From Streptacidiphilus sp. ASG 303 (GTDB taxonomy: Bacteria; Actinomycetota; Actinomycetes; Streptomycetales; Streptomycetaceae), in contig NZ_JAJLRA010000002.1 in the NCBI RefSeq assembly GCF_020991365.1, positions 62,001 through 126,000 of the forward strand: DNA of 64,000 nucleotides. Reading direction: 5' to 3'. Each line of letters starts with the position of its first letter. Positions within the stretch are counted from its first letter, which is position 1. This document shows positions 33,616 to 42,690 of the stretch, one piece after another. Position numbers and translations under genes: made by a program. The notes under the pieces are model-generated. The model did not search any database, was not told the DNA's origin, and was given only the letters and a program-made list of their open reading frames with translations.

Positions 33616-34770
33616 TCAGGCGCCGCCGCGGCGCTCCACCCGGCGGCGCCTGACGGTGCGGAAGCGGCGGGCGACCTGGCGGGCCAGGTCGGCGGCGCCC
33701 ACGAGTCCGGCCTCGCCGCCGAGCTCGGCGAGGACGATCTGCGCCTCGGGCCGGAAGCCGCGGCCGGTGAGGGTCCGCCGGAAGGCATCCCGGGCGGGCT
33801 CGATGAGCAGGTCGCCCGCGGCGGAGACCCCTCCGCCGACGACGAACCGGCCGGGGTCGAGGGCGGCGGCGAGGTTGGCGATGCCGACGCCGAGCCAGCG
33901 GCCGACGTCGTGCAGCAGCTCCACGGCGACCGCGTCGCCCTCCCGGGCGGCCTCGGTGACCAGCGGGCCGGTGATGGCGGAGACGTCGCCGCCGACGCGG
34001 TCGAGGAGCGGTTCGGCGACGGGGGACTCGGCGGCGGCGAGCTCGCGGGCGTCGCGGACCAGCGCGTTGCCGGAGGAGTACTGCTCCCAGCAGCCGCGGT
34101 TGCCGCAGGGGCAGCGGTGGCCGCCGGCGACGACCTGCATGTGGCCGAACTCGCCGGCCAGGCCCCACTTCCCGCGCTCCAGCAGCCCCTCCCGGACGAC
34201 GCCGCCGCCGATGCCGGTGCCGAGGGTGATCATGACGAGGTGGTCCTCGCCGCGGCCGGCGCCGAACCGCCACTCGGCCCAGGCGGCGGCGTTGGCGTCG
34301 TTCTCCACGACCACCGGGAACCGCAGCCGGTCGCTGAGGGCCTGCCGCAGCGGTTCGCCGCGCCAGTTGAGGTGGGGGGCGAAGAGCACCCGGGACCGGT
34401 CGGCGTCGACCCACCCGGCGGCGCCGACGCCCACGGCGTGGACGTCGTGCCGGTCGGCGAGGTCGAGGACGAGCTCCACGATGGTGTCCTCGACCACCTT
34501 GGGGCTCTTGCTCTTGTGGGGGGTCTCGGTGCGCAGCTGCTCCAGCACCCGCCCGTCGGCGTCCACGGCCCCGGCGGCGACCTTGGTGCCGCCGATGTCG
34601 ACCCCGACGGTGGTCAGCCGCAGGGAGCTGAGGTGGACCGCGCGCCGGCGGCGGCTCGCGCTGCGCTGCGCGGTGCGGCCGCCGTGCCCCCCGGTTGCGG
34701 AACCGGCTCCGGGGACGAGTCCGGAGAGGGGGCGCCGCCCCTCCCGTCCGGCGTCTGCGCTGCTGCTCAC
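33616..34770 (-). CDS. ROK family glucokinase with N-terminal extension
   Basis: A 384-residue ROK protein. ATP motif VGVDIGGTKVAAG, sugar site VVENDANAAAWAEWRFGAG, the H-x-CPCGNRGCWEQYSSG zinc cluster and TLGTGIGGGVV are all present. There is no HTH, so it is a kinase and not a repressor. Compared with the usual 315-320 residues it carries about 50 extra N-terminal, Arg/Gly-rich residues. The same extension and the RRVER C-terminus occur in a second class of Streptomyces ROK glucokinases as I recall them, which supports the GTG at 34770 with GGAGCAGGAC upstream. It may act on glucose released by the sugar clusters nearby. Confidence 0.87.
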   Translation of the reverse strand: MSSSADAGREGRRPLSGLVPGAGSATGGHGGRTAQRSASRRRRAVHLSSLRLTTVGVDIGGTKVAAGAVDADGRVLEQLRTETPHKSKSPKVVEDTIVELVLDLADRHDVHAVGVGAAGWVDADRSRVLFAPHLNWRGEPLRQALSDRLRFPVVVENDANAAAWAEWRFGAGRGEDHLVMITLGTGIGGGVVREGLLERGKWGLAGEFGHMQVVAGGHRCPCGNRGCWEQYSSGNALVRDARELAAAESPVAEPLLDRVGGDVSAITGPLVTEAAREGDAVAVELLHDVGRWLGVGIANLAAALDPGRFVVGGGVSAAGDLLIEPARDAFRRTLTGRGFRPEAQIVLAELGGEAGLVGAADLARQVARRFRTVRRRRVERRGGA

Positions 34771-35410
34771 GTCCTGCTCCGCCCCCGCCGTGTCGGCGTG
34801 CTCGTCGTCGTGGATGCCTGCCGGTGGCCGTCCCGGACGCCCCCGGCGCACGGCCCCGAGGGCGCCGTATGCCGGTCTCCGCGGGGGGCCGGCTGCTATC
34901 CTCCCCCATACGCGCGGGCCTCTTCCCGCACGCGGAGCGAGACGGCTCAGGTCAGGGCGGGCGCAGTGCCGGCGCAGCCCGCGGGAGCCGTGCCCGGGGG
35001 TGCCGCCCCGGACGGAGCGGCTGCGCGCCGCGGAACGACCGCAGGACGGACGCCCCCGCCACCCGGACGGCGACGGACACCCGCGGGCCGCCGTGACGTC
35101 CGCCGTACCGGCCCGTGTCCGCGCCCTCTCCTGCCGCGCCCCCTCCTGCCGCGCCGCCGCCTCCACCACCGCGCCCCGAGAGCCGCACGCCCGCCCGTGC
35201 CGGGCCGCCGGACCCGGCGGGACCGCGCACGCCCCCGGGCACCCGCCACCCCACGGCACCTCCGCATCCCGGCACCACCGACCGCGTACCACCGCCATGC
35301 CCGGCAGCCCGTCAGCGGCGGCCGGCGGTGGGCGCCCGGACACCCGGCTCCGGACGCCCGGCTCCGGACGCCCGGCAGGTGCGCGCCCGTTCCGAAAGGC
35401 TTCTGCTCCC
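34771..35410. other. 640-bp divergent region, no gene recognised
   Basis: Between the glucokinase (leftward) and the mat-like locus (rightward). A plus-strand -10-like TATCCT at 34897-34902 sits in a slightly AT-richer spot; if used, the leader of the membrane-protein gene would be about 500 nt. Open frames here are Arg/Pro/Ala low-complexity and lack ribosome-binding sites. I see no repeats of note. Confidence 0.45.
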
Positions 35411-36280
35411 GTGACGACCAGGCCATCGCGGGCCCCGCGGCGACCCGGGCCCCGGACGAACGCACCCGGGGCCCACCCCCGTGTCCCGGAGGACACCGGG
35501 CATCCGCCGGGCGGCCCCCCGCAGGACGGCACCGACCTGCCCACGGTGGCCCTGCGCGTCCTGGGGGCGCCCGCCCGGCCCGCCGCGCCGGCCGCCCCGC
35601 CCCGGCAGGTCCCGGTGCGCCGGCAGGCCCCGGTGCGCCGCCAGGCCCCGGGGCTCCGGCAGGCCGCCCCGGGGCGCCGACGGGCCCCGGCCCCCGCCTC
35701 CGGGGCCGGGGACGCCGCCGGTCCCGTCTTCGCCGACAGCACCGGACGCCGCAGGCGCGGCCTGCGCCTGGTCGGCTGGCTGGTGGGCACGTCCTGCGTG
35801 GCCTTCACGGCGGTGTTCACCACCGCCGTGCTGAGTGCGCGCTCCGAGGTCCCCGGGCTCGACATCCCCGAACGGCACGGCGCCACCGCCACCGCGCGGC
35901 CCGGCCCCTCCGGGCCGACGGGACCCCGGACCCCGTCGGCGGAGGCCTCCGGGTCCGCCGCACCGGACGGCACCGCGTCCGCGGACGCCGCTCCCGGATC
36001 CCCCCTCCCGGGCGGCGCCGACGGGCGGCCCGCCCGCCCGGCCGCCCGTCCAGGGACGCACGGCGCCACGACCCGGCCGCCCTCGCGCACGGCGGCGCCC
36101 GCCGCGGGCTCCGCCCCGGCCCGCGCCCCCGCGGGACCGCCGGCCGCCACCGGGCCCGCCACCACGGCGGCCCCGTCGTCCGCCCCCGCCGGGGGCACCC
36201 CGGCCGGACCCCCGCCGTCCGGCGGCACCCGCGACCCGCAGGCCGGGAGCACCTTCCCGAGCCTCCCCTCGTTCCCCTAG
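35411..36280 (+). CDS. Single-span membrane protein upstream of the matB-like gene
   Basis: A 289-residue protein. A cytosolic Arg/Pro/Gln-rich N-terminus of about 115 residues (tandem QVPVRRQAPVRRQAPG repeats) is followed by RRRRGLRLVGWLVGTSCVAF and one TM helix (about 120-145), then a 140-residue Pro/Ala/Ser/Thr-rich extracellular region ending in TFPSLPSFP. The GTG start is tentative (AAAGG at 10 nt). The gene lies 15 bp upstream of the polysaccharide synthase gene, the same position as matA in the Streptomyces mycelial-aggregation locus. Homology to MatA could not be shown by eye because the sequence is low-complexity. Confidence 0.65.
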   Translation: MTTRPSRAPRRPGPRTNAPGAHPRVPEDTGHPPGGPPQDGTDLPTVALRVLGAPARPAAPAAPPRQVPVRRQAPVRRQAPGLRQAAPGRRRAPAPASGAGDAAGPVFADSTGRRRRGLRLVGWLVGTSCVAFTAVFTTAVLSARSEVPGLDIPERHGATATARPGPSGPTGPRTPSAEASGSAAPDGTASADAAPGSPLPGGADGRPARPAARPGTHGATTRPPSRTAAPAAGSAPARAPAGPPAATGPATTAAPSSAPAGGTPAGPPPSGGTRDPQAGSTFPSLPSFP

Positions 36281-36295
36281 CGGAGAAGCCAGCTG

Positions 36296-38440
36296 ATGCA
36301 CCGTCACCGACGTCACCGGGCCGCCGCCCGGACGCGCCGCAGGTCCGCACCGCCGCTGCGCTTCCTGCTGCCCTCCCTCGTCATGGTCGCCCTGATGGGC
36401 CTGCTCCTGCTGCGCGGCCTGGTCACCAACGAGGTGTTCCACGACAGCCGGGTCGCCGAGTCGGTGGACAAGACGACCGTCCCGCGCCACCTGCTCACCG
36501 GCGGACCGGTCGTCGACTCCCGCCACGGCAGGCAGCGCAGCTACCGCCCCGCGGACCGCACCGTGGCGCTCACCTTCGACGACGGCCCCGACCCGGTCTG
36601 GACGCCGAGGGTGCTCGACATCCTGGCGAAGCACCACGCCCGTGCGACGTTCTTCGTGACGGGCGCGATGGTCTCGCGCCACCCCGCCCTGGTGCGGCGG
36701 ATCGTCGCCGAGGGCCACGAGGTCGGCGTGCACACCTTCGACCACCCGGACCTCGCCCTGCAGTCCGACACCCGGCTCTCCTGGGAACTGGCCCAGACGC
36801 AGCTGGCCCTGGCGGGCGCCGCCGGCATCCACAGCTCGCTGTTCCGCCCCCCGTACTCCTCCAGGGCGAGCGCGCTCGACGACCTCACCTGGCCGGTCGT
36901 CAGGAAGGCCGGCGCGCGCGGATACGTCACCGCCTTTATCGACACCGACACCGACGACTGGAAGCGGCCGGGCGTCGACGCCATCGTCCGGGCGGCCCTG
37001 CCCCGGCATCCCGGCGAGGGGGCCGTGGTGCTGATGCACGACTCCGGCGGCGACCGCTCCCAGACGGTGGCCGCCCTGGACCGGCTGATGCCCCTGCTGG
37101 AGGCGGAGCACTACCGCTTCACCACGGTGAGCGGGTCGCTGGGCGCCCCGAGCGCGCACACCGCGGTCAGCGGCTTCCCGCTCTGGTCGGGCAGGGTGTT
37201 CATCGGGTTCGTCTCCGTCTCCGTGGCCCTGCTGCCGGTCCTGGTGGCGCTGCTGGCCGTGGTCGGCGGCCTGGTGCTGGCGCGGTTCGCGCTGATGCTG
37301 GCGCTGTCCTTCCGGCACGTGCGGCGCACGCGTGCCGACGGGTTCTCCTGGGGGCCGCCGGTGACCGCGCCGGTCACCGTGCTGGTGCCCGCCTACAACG
37401 AGCGGGAGTGCATCGCCCACACGGTGCGGTCGCTCGCCCGGAGCGACCACCCGGTCGAGGTGGTCGTCGTCGACGACGGGTCGACGGACGGCACCGCGGC
37501 CGTCGTCGAGGCGCTGGGGCTGCCCGGGGTGAGGGTCGTGCGGCAGGCCAACGCCGGCAAGGCGGCGGCGCTCGACACCGGCCTGGCGCACGCCTCGCAC
37601 GACCTGGTCGTGATGGTGGACGGCGACACGGTCTTCGAGCCCTCCACCGTCCGCGAGCTGGTGCAGCCCTTCGCCGACCCCCGCATCGGCGCGGTGGCGG
37701 GCAACGCCAAGGTCGGCAACCGGGACACCCTGATCGGCGCCTGGCAGCACATCGAGTACGTCATGGGCTTCAACCTCGACCGGCGGATGTACGACGTGCT
37801 CGGCTGCATCCCCACCATCCCCGGCGCCGTCGGGGCCTACCGCCGCTCCGCGCTCGCGGGGGTCGGCGGCATGAGCGACGACACCCTCGCCGAGGACACC
37901 GACGTCACCATGGCCCTGCACCGGGCCGGCTGGAGGATCGTCTACGCCGAGGACGCCCGCGCCTGGACGGAGGCGCCGCAGTCCATGGACCAGCTGTGGT
38001 CGCAGCGCTACCGGTGGAGCTACGGCACCATGCAGGCGATGTGGAAGCACCGGCACGCGGTGCTGGAGCGCGGCACCGCCGGACGGTTCGGCCGGGTCGG
38101 ACTGCCGCTGGTGGCGCTCTTCACGGTGGTCGCGCCGCTGCTGGCGCCGCTGATCGACGTCTTCCTGCTCTACGGGATGGTCTTCGTCGACCTGGGGCGG
38201 ACCCTGCTGGCCTGGCTGGCCGTGCTCGCCGTCCAGGCGGTGTGCGCCGGGTACGCCTTCCGGCTCGACCGGGAGAGGCCCTGGCACCTGGTCAGCCTGC
38301 CGATCCAGCAGGTCGTCTACCGGCAGCTGATGTACCTGGTGCTGCTGCAGTCCTGGATCACCGCCCTGACCGGCGGCCGGCTGCGCTGGCAGAAGCTCCG
38401 CCGGACCGGCGAGGTCGAGGCCCCCGTCGCCGCCGTGTGA
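36296..38440 (+). CDS. matB: Bifunctional polysaccharide deacetylase / family-2 glycosyltransferase (MatB-like)
   Basis: A 714-residue membrane enzyme. After one N-terminal TM (about 22-42), residues 75-275 form a NodB deacetylase (LTFDDGPDP, the metal-binding HTFDHPD, RPPYSS, VVLMHDSGG). A TM pair near 300-335 leads to a processive GT2 domain (VLVPAYNE, VVVDDGSTDG, VMVDGDT, LAEDTDV, QRYRWSYG) and more C-terminal TM helices. The domain order fuses PgaB-like and PgaC-like activities, as in Streptomyces MatB, which makes poly-beta-1,6-N-acetylglucosamine for hyphal aggregation. GGAGAA precedes the ATG. Chitooligosaccharide or cellulose-like products are alternatives. Confidence 0.88.
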   Translation: MHRHRRHRAAARTRRRSAPPLRFLLPSLVMVALMGLLLLRGLVTNEVFHDSRVAESVDKTTVPRHLLTGGPVVDSRHGRQRSYRPADRTVALTFDDGPDPVWTPRVLDILAKHHARATFFVTGAMVSRHPALVRRIVAEGHEVGVHTFDHPDLALQSDTRLSWELAQTQLALAGAAGIHSSLFRPPYSSRASALDDLTWPVVRKAGARGYVTAFIDTDTDDWKRPGVDAIVRAALPRHPGEGAVVLMHDSGGDRSQTVAALDRLMPLLEAEHYRFTTVSGSLGAPSAHTAVSGFPLWSGRVFIGFVSVSVALLPVLVALLAVVGGLVLARFALMLALSFRHVRRTRADGFSWGPPVTAPVTVLVPAYNERECIAHTVRSLARSDHPVEVVVVDDGSTDGTAAVVEALGLPGVRVVRQANAGKAAALDTGLAHASHDLVVMVDGDTVFEPSTVRELVQPFADPRIGAVAGNAKVGNRDTLIGAWQHIEYVMGFNLDRRMYDVLGCIPTIPGAVGAYRRSALAGVGGMSDDTLAEDTDVTMALHRAGWRIVYAEDARAWTEAPQSMDQLWSQRYRWSYGTMQAMWKHRHAVLERGTAGRFGRVGLPLVALFTVVAPLLAPLIDVFLLYGMVFVDLGRTLLAWLAVLAVQAVCAGYAFRLDRERPWHLVSLPIQQVVYRQLMYLVLLQSWITALTGGRLRWQKLRRTGEVEAPVAAV

Positions 38441-38570
38441 GGCCCCCGCGGCGGCACGGACCGGCAGCACGGAGCCGCCCGTCCCCGCGCACCGTGCCGC
38501 CGCCCGGCACGGCCCCCGCCCCGCACCGCACCGCCCCGCACCGCACCGCCCCGCCACGAAAGGCACCCGC

Positions 38571-39821
38571 ATGACCCTCCCGGCAACGGCCCCCGCCCCG
38601 GCCGGGGCTGCCGTCCCCGTCGCACCGCGCCCGGAAAGCGGTGCGCCGCCCTCCGGGCGCGACCGCTACCTCGACCTGCTGCGCGCCCTGGCCCTGGTCC
38701 GGGTGGTGGCGTACCACCAGTTCGGCTGGGCCTGGCTGACGCTCCTCCTCCCGTCCATGGGCGTGATGTTCGCGCTCGCCGGGTCGCTGATGGCACGGTC
38801 GCTGGAGCGGCCGGCGCTGCACGTGGTCCGGAGCCGGATGCGGCGGCTGCTGGTGCCGATGTGGCTCTTCGGGGCCGTGGCGGTGGGCGGGATGGTCCTG
38901 CAGGGCTGGGGCCCCGGCAGCGGCGGCGGCACCCGCTGGTGGCTGAAAATGCTCTTCTGGGTGGTGCCGCTCAGCGACCCGCCGTACCCGTCGCACCTGC
39001 CCGGCGTGGACGGGATCCTGGACGGCGGCTGGGCCGAGCAGGTGGCCGTCCCGCTGTGGTACCTGCGGGCCTACCTGTGGTTCGTGCTGCTCTCCCCGCT
39101 GATGCTGCGGCTGCTGCGCCGCGCGCCCTGGCCGGTGCTGCTGGCCCCGCTGGGCCTCGCGGTGGTCCTGGGCTCCGGCTGGATCGCCCTGCCGGACCGG
39201 GTGGGCGCCGCCGCCACCGACTTCGCGGTCTTCGCCTCCTGCTGGCTGCTGGGCTTCGCCCACCACGACGGGGTGCTGCGCCGCCTCCCGCGCTACGTGA
39301 CGCCGTCCGTCGCCCCCTTCGTGCTGCTGGCCGGGCTGTGGTTCGCCGTGGACCACCAGGACCCGGAGAGCGGCTACGACCTGGACGGCATCCCGGTCGC
39401 CCAGGCGGTCTGGTCGTTCGGCTTCGTCCTGGTGCTGCTGCACCTCAGCCCCTCGTGGACCTCCTGGCCGCGGCGGCTGCGGCGGTGGTCGGGGGTGATC
39501 GGCCTGCTCAACGCCCGCGCGGTGACCGTCTACCTGTGGCACGAGGCGGCGCTGATCGCCACCGTGCCGCTGATCGACCAGCTCTGGCGGTTCCCGGTAC
39601 TGGAGCGGAACGTGCCGTGGCTGCTGGACAGCCCCTGGCTGAACTTCCTCGGCGCCTGGCCGCTGATCGCCCTGTGCGTCGTGCTCTTCGGCTGGGTCGA
39701 GGACGTCGCCGCGCGGCGGCGGCCGCGGCTCCTGCCGTGGCCGCGCCGGTCCGCCGGCCCGGGCACCGTCCGGGGGCACCGCGGCGGCAGGCGGCGTCAG
39801 GCGAGCGCCAGGGCCAGGTAG
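38571..39821 (+). CDS. Membrane acyltransferase (acyltransferase-3 family)
   Basis: A 416-residue polytopic protein with about ten TM helices. The acyltransferase-3 start (RDRYLDLLRALALVRVVAYH) contains the catalytic-type RxxAxxRVxxxH pattern. The N-terminal 30 residues are Ala/Pro-rich and cytosolic; the C-terminus is Arg-rich. It probably O-acylates (acetyl or succinyl) the polymer made by the adjacent synthase. The 130-bp gap upstream contains ccgcaccgcaccgcc repeats. Its last 25 bp overlap the 3' end of the convergent PucR gene. Confidence 0.85.
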   Translation: MTLPATAPAPAGAAVPVAPRPESGAPPSGRDRYLDLLRALALVRVVAYHQFGWAWLTLLLPSMGVMFALAGSLMARSLERPALHVVRSRMRRLLVPMWLFGAVAVGGMVLQGWGPGSGGGTRWWLKMLFWVVPLSDPPYPSHLPGVDGILDGGWAEQVAVPLWYLRAYLWFVLLSPLMLRLLRRAPWPVLLAPLGLAVVLGSGWIALPDRVGAAATDFAVFASCWLLGFAHHDGVLRRLPRYVTPSVAPFVLLAGLWFAVDHQDPESGYDLDGIPVAQAVWSFGFVLVLLHLSPSWTSWPRRLRRWSGVIGLLNARAVTVYLWHEAALIATVPLIDQLWRFPVLERNVPWLLDSPWLNFLGAWPLIALCVVLFGWVEDVAARRRPRLLPWPRRSAGPGTVRGHRGGRRRQASARAR

Positions 39822-41422
39822 AAGTCCACCCGGTCCTCCAGGCGCGCCAGGTCGCGGCCGGTCAGCTCCTCGATCCGGCGGATGCGGTAGCGCAGGGTGT
39901 TGACGTGGACGTGGAGGGCCGCCGCGCAGCGCGTCCAGGAGCCGTCGGCGCGCAGGAACGCGTCCAGGGTGCGGACCAGGTCCGCCTGGTGCTCCAGGTC
40001 GTAGGCGACCACCCGGTCCAGCAGCCGGCTGCGGAAGGCCCGGCGCACGTCGTCGGGGACGGCCGCCAGCAGCAGCACGTGGGAGGCGAGCCCCTCGGGC
40101 CCGGCGGCGCGGATCCGGCCGGTGCGGGCCGCGGCGACGCGGCGGGCGTGGCGCGCCTCCTCCCAGGCGCCGCGCAGCGCCCCCGGCCCCTCGGCGGGGG
40201 CGCTCACGCCGAGGGTGATCCGGCCCTCGGGGCCCAGGCCGGCCTCCAGGGGGGCGAGCAGGGCGCCCAGCCGGGCCGCGGCGTCGCCGCCCTCGGAGGC
40301 GCCGGGAGCCCCGGGGCCCTCCTCCCCGCAGGCCCCGCCCCCGGCGGGGACGGGCAGCAGCACCACGGCCTCGGCGCCGCTCCCGGCGACCAGCGCGCGG
40401 TCGTCGTCGTCGGTGAGCGCCTCCTCCAGCGCGGCCCGCAGCGCGCCGTCGGGCAGGCCGGTGCCCTCGGCGGCGACGACCAGCCGGGCGGCGGGCGGCG
40501 CCTGCGGACCGGGGCCGGACATGGCCTCGGCCGCGTCCAGGACGCGGGCGGTCTCGGCGGAGCCCGCGTCCCGGGCGAGCAGGGCGGCGAGCTCGTCGGC
40601 GAGGCGGCGGCGCAGCGCGCGCCCCTGGTCGCGGCGGACCCGCTCGGCGGCGACGAGGCGGGCGAGGTTCTCCGCGAGCTGGCCGCGCTTGGCGCTCCAC
40701 TCGGCGTCGTCGCCCGCGACGGCGAGCAGCCAGTCGGCGAGCGGGGCCGGGGCCGCCGGGTCGGCGGGGGCGGGCAGCAGGGCGTAGGGGCGGCCGTGCG
40801 CGCGGGCGCGGTGGGGCGGGCGGGTGCGGCGGCGCAGGGCGGCGAGGTGGGTGCGGACCAACCGCTCGCGGTCGGCGGCGGGCAGGCGGCCGGCGGGCCC
40901 GGCGACGACCCGGCCGGTGGGGGCGAGCACCCAGCAGTCCAGGTCGAGGTCGCCGCCGACCAGGTCGAGGACGGCGTCCAGGCCGCTGCCGCCCGCGGCG
41001 GAGACCAGCAGCCGGTGGCGTTCGACGAGGGCGGCGAGGTCCGCGGCGCGGTCGGCGGAGACCTGGCGGCCGACGTACTCGCCGACGGCGGCGAAGGCGA
41101 TGTCCTCGGGGACGGCGAAGAGCGGCATGCGGTGGCGCCGGCACGCCTCGACGAGGTCGGCGGGGACCGGTCCCACCTCGGCCTCCCCAGCGGCGAGGGC
41201 GACGGCCCCGGCGTCGGCCAGCACCCGCACGAACCGCTCGGAGTCCTCGGGGCGGGAGCGCCAGAGCATGCCGGTGAGGACGAGTTCACCCCCGTGGAGG
41301 TACCGGCCGGGGTCGTGCAGGTCGGTGGTCATCACGCCGGTGACCTGCCGGTCGAGCTCGTCCTCGCCCGTGAGGAGCCGCAGGCCGGGGGCGCCGGGGG
41401 ACAGCAGGGCGGCGACGCGCAT
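39797..41422 (-). CDS. PucR family purine-catabolism regulator
   Basis: A 541-residue regulator: N-terminal PucR domain (about 1-125; GVMTTDLHDPGRYLHGGELV), a central GGDEF-like region, and a C-terminal HTH (LHVHVNTLRYRIRRIEELTG) of the PucR/CdaR type. ATG at 41422 has GGAGGCAGGAG directly upstream. It is divergent from the xanthine dehydrogenase genes. In Bacillus, PucR activates or represses purine genes in response to intermediates; the same role is likely here. Its 3' end overlaps the acyltransferase gene by 25 bp on the opposite strand. Confidence 0.92.
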   Translation of the reverse strand: MRVAALLSPGAPGLRLLTGEDELDRQVTGVMTTDLHDPGRYLHGGELVLTGMLWRSRPEDSERFVRVLADAGAVALAAGEAEVGPVPADLVEACRRHRMPLFAVPEDIAFAAVGEYVGRQVSADRAADLAALVERHRLLVSAAGGSGLDAVLDLVGGDLDLDCWVLAPTGRVVAGPAGRLPAADRERLVRTHLAALRRRTRPPHRARAHGRPYALLPAPADPAAPAPLADWLLAVAGDDAEWSAKRGQLAENLARLVAAERVRRDQGRALRRRLADELAALLARDAGSAETARVLDAAEAMSGPGPQAPPAARLVVAAEGTGLPDGALRAALEEALTDDDDRALVAGSGAEAVVLLPVPAGGGACGEEGPGAPGASEGGDAAARLGALLAPLEAGLGPEGRITLGVSAPAEGPGALRGAWEEARHARRVAAARTGRIRAAGPEGLASHVLLLAAVPDDVRRAFRSRLLDRVVAYDLEHQADLVRTLDAFLRADGSWTRCAAALHVHVNTLRYRIRRIEELTGRDLARLEDRVDFYLALALA

Positions 41423-41799
41423 CTCCTGCCTCCTCCCGCCGGGGCTCCTGCCGCCGGGGCACCTGCCGCCGGCGGCCGCCCGCGCTCCCGGCGGCGGATC
41501 CCGCGGGGGATCCGGGCGGCGGATCCGGGCGGCGCGGATTGCGGAGGTCCGGCTTTGGAGAAAGCTACAGGAGAGCGCGGTACGGCGCCGCGCGGGGTTC
41601 ATGCCATCGGTGACTGCCCGCGCCCGCCCGCACGCGTGTGTACTGGCTCACAGAGGCACCGGTCCGCCGGGCGCACCGGTCCGCAGGGGTCCCGGTCCGC
41701 AGGGCGCGCCGGTCCACAGGCGCGGCGGCCCGCACGGCGACCGGTCCTCCGGGACGGCCGGTCCCCCGGGCGGGTGCGCCGCTCGACGAGGGAGACCGG
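41423..41799. other. pucR-xdh divergent control region
   Basis: A 377-bp region. Around 41552-41565 is GCTTT-GGAG-AAAGC, a 5-4-5 inverted repeat in the least GC-rich part, about 130 bp upstream of pucR; it is a candidate PucR box. Downstream, 41656-41720 has four degenerate copies of caccggtccgcaggg. No small gene is apparent, and I could not fix the transcription starts. Confidence 0.45.
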
Positions 41800-42690
41800 A
41801 TGGAGTTCCTGCGGCCCGAGACGTGGGACGAGGCGCTGGCACTGAAGGCGGAGCACCCCGACGCGGTCCCGGTCGCGGGCGGGACGGACGTGATGGTCGA
41901 GCTGAACTTCGACCGCCGCCGCCCGCCGGCGCTGCTGGACCTGAACCGGGTGGCCGAGGCGGCCCGGTGGGAGTCGGACGGCGCGGTGGTGCGGCTGGGC
42001 GCCGCGGTCCCGTACGCGCGGATCGTCTCCGAGCTGGGGCGGGAGCTGCCGGGGCTGGCCCTGGCGGCCCGCACGGTGGGCTCGCCGCAGATCCGCAACC
42101 GCGGCACGGTCGGCGGCAACCTGGGCTCGGCGTCGCCCGCCGGGGACGCGCACCCGCCGCTGCTGGCCGCGGGCCGCGGGGTGCGGGTGGAGGCCGCGTC
42201 GGTGCGCGGCACCCGGATGGTGCCGGTCGACGACTTCTACCTCGGCCCCAAGCGCAGCGCGCTGGAGCCGGACGAGCTGGTGCGGGCGGTGCACGTGCCG
42301 GTCGCGGGCGGCCCGCAGCAGTTCTCCAAGGTCGGCACCCGCAACGCGATGGTGATCTCGGTCTGCTCGTTCGCGCTGGCGCTGCACCCGGCGGACCGGA
42401 CGGTGGGCACCGGCATCGGGTCGGCCGCCCCCACCCCGCGCCGCGCCGCGGAGGCGGAGGCGTTCCTGGCCGGGGAGCTGGCGGAGCGCGGCCTGTGGGA
42501 GCGCGGCGGGGAGCTGGACGAGGCCGTGGTGCGGCGCTTCGGGGAGCTGGCCGCCGCCGCAGCCTCCCCCATCGACGACGTGCGCGGCAGCGCCGACTAC
42601 CGGCGCCACGCGCTGGCCGTCATGGCGCGGCGCACCCTGGGCTGGTGCTGGGCCGGGTACACCGGTCTGCCGGAGAGGAGCGCGGCATGA
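41800..42690 (+). CDS. Xanthine dehydrogenase, FAD-binding subunit
   Basis: A 296-residue flavin subunit of the molybdenum hydroxylase family. The FAD loop VAGGTDVMVELNF and the second motif NRGTVGGNLGSASPAGDAHP are present, then the CO-dehydrogenase flavoprotein C-terminal domain. GGGAGACC precedes the ATG at 41800. It is first in an operon with the 2Fe-2S and molybdopterin subunits (4-bp overlaps), all required for xanthine to urate oxidation. Confidence 0.93.
   Translation: MEFLRPETWDEALALKAEHPDAVPVAGGTDVMVELNFDRRRPPALLDLNRVAEAARWESDGAVVRLGAAVPYARIVSELGRELPGLALAARTVGSPQIRNRGTVGGNLGSASPAGDAHPPLLAAGRGVRVEAASVRGTRMVPVDDFYLGPKRSALEPDELVRAVHVPVAGGPQQFSKVGTRNAMVISVCSFALALHPADRTVGTGIGSAAPTPRRAAEAEAFLAGELAERGLWERGGELDEAVVRRFGELAAAAASPIDDVRGSADYRRHALAVMARRTLGWCWAGYTGLPERSAA

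Noticed and set aside
33616-36252. An 878-residue minus-strand reading fused to the glucokinase
   Set aside because: Only the last 384 residues show ROK motifs. The upstream part is antisense to the membrane-protein gene and low-complexity.
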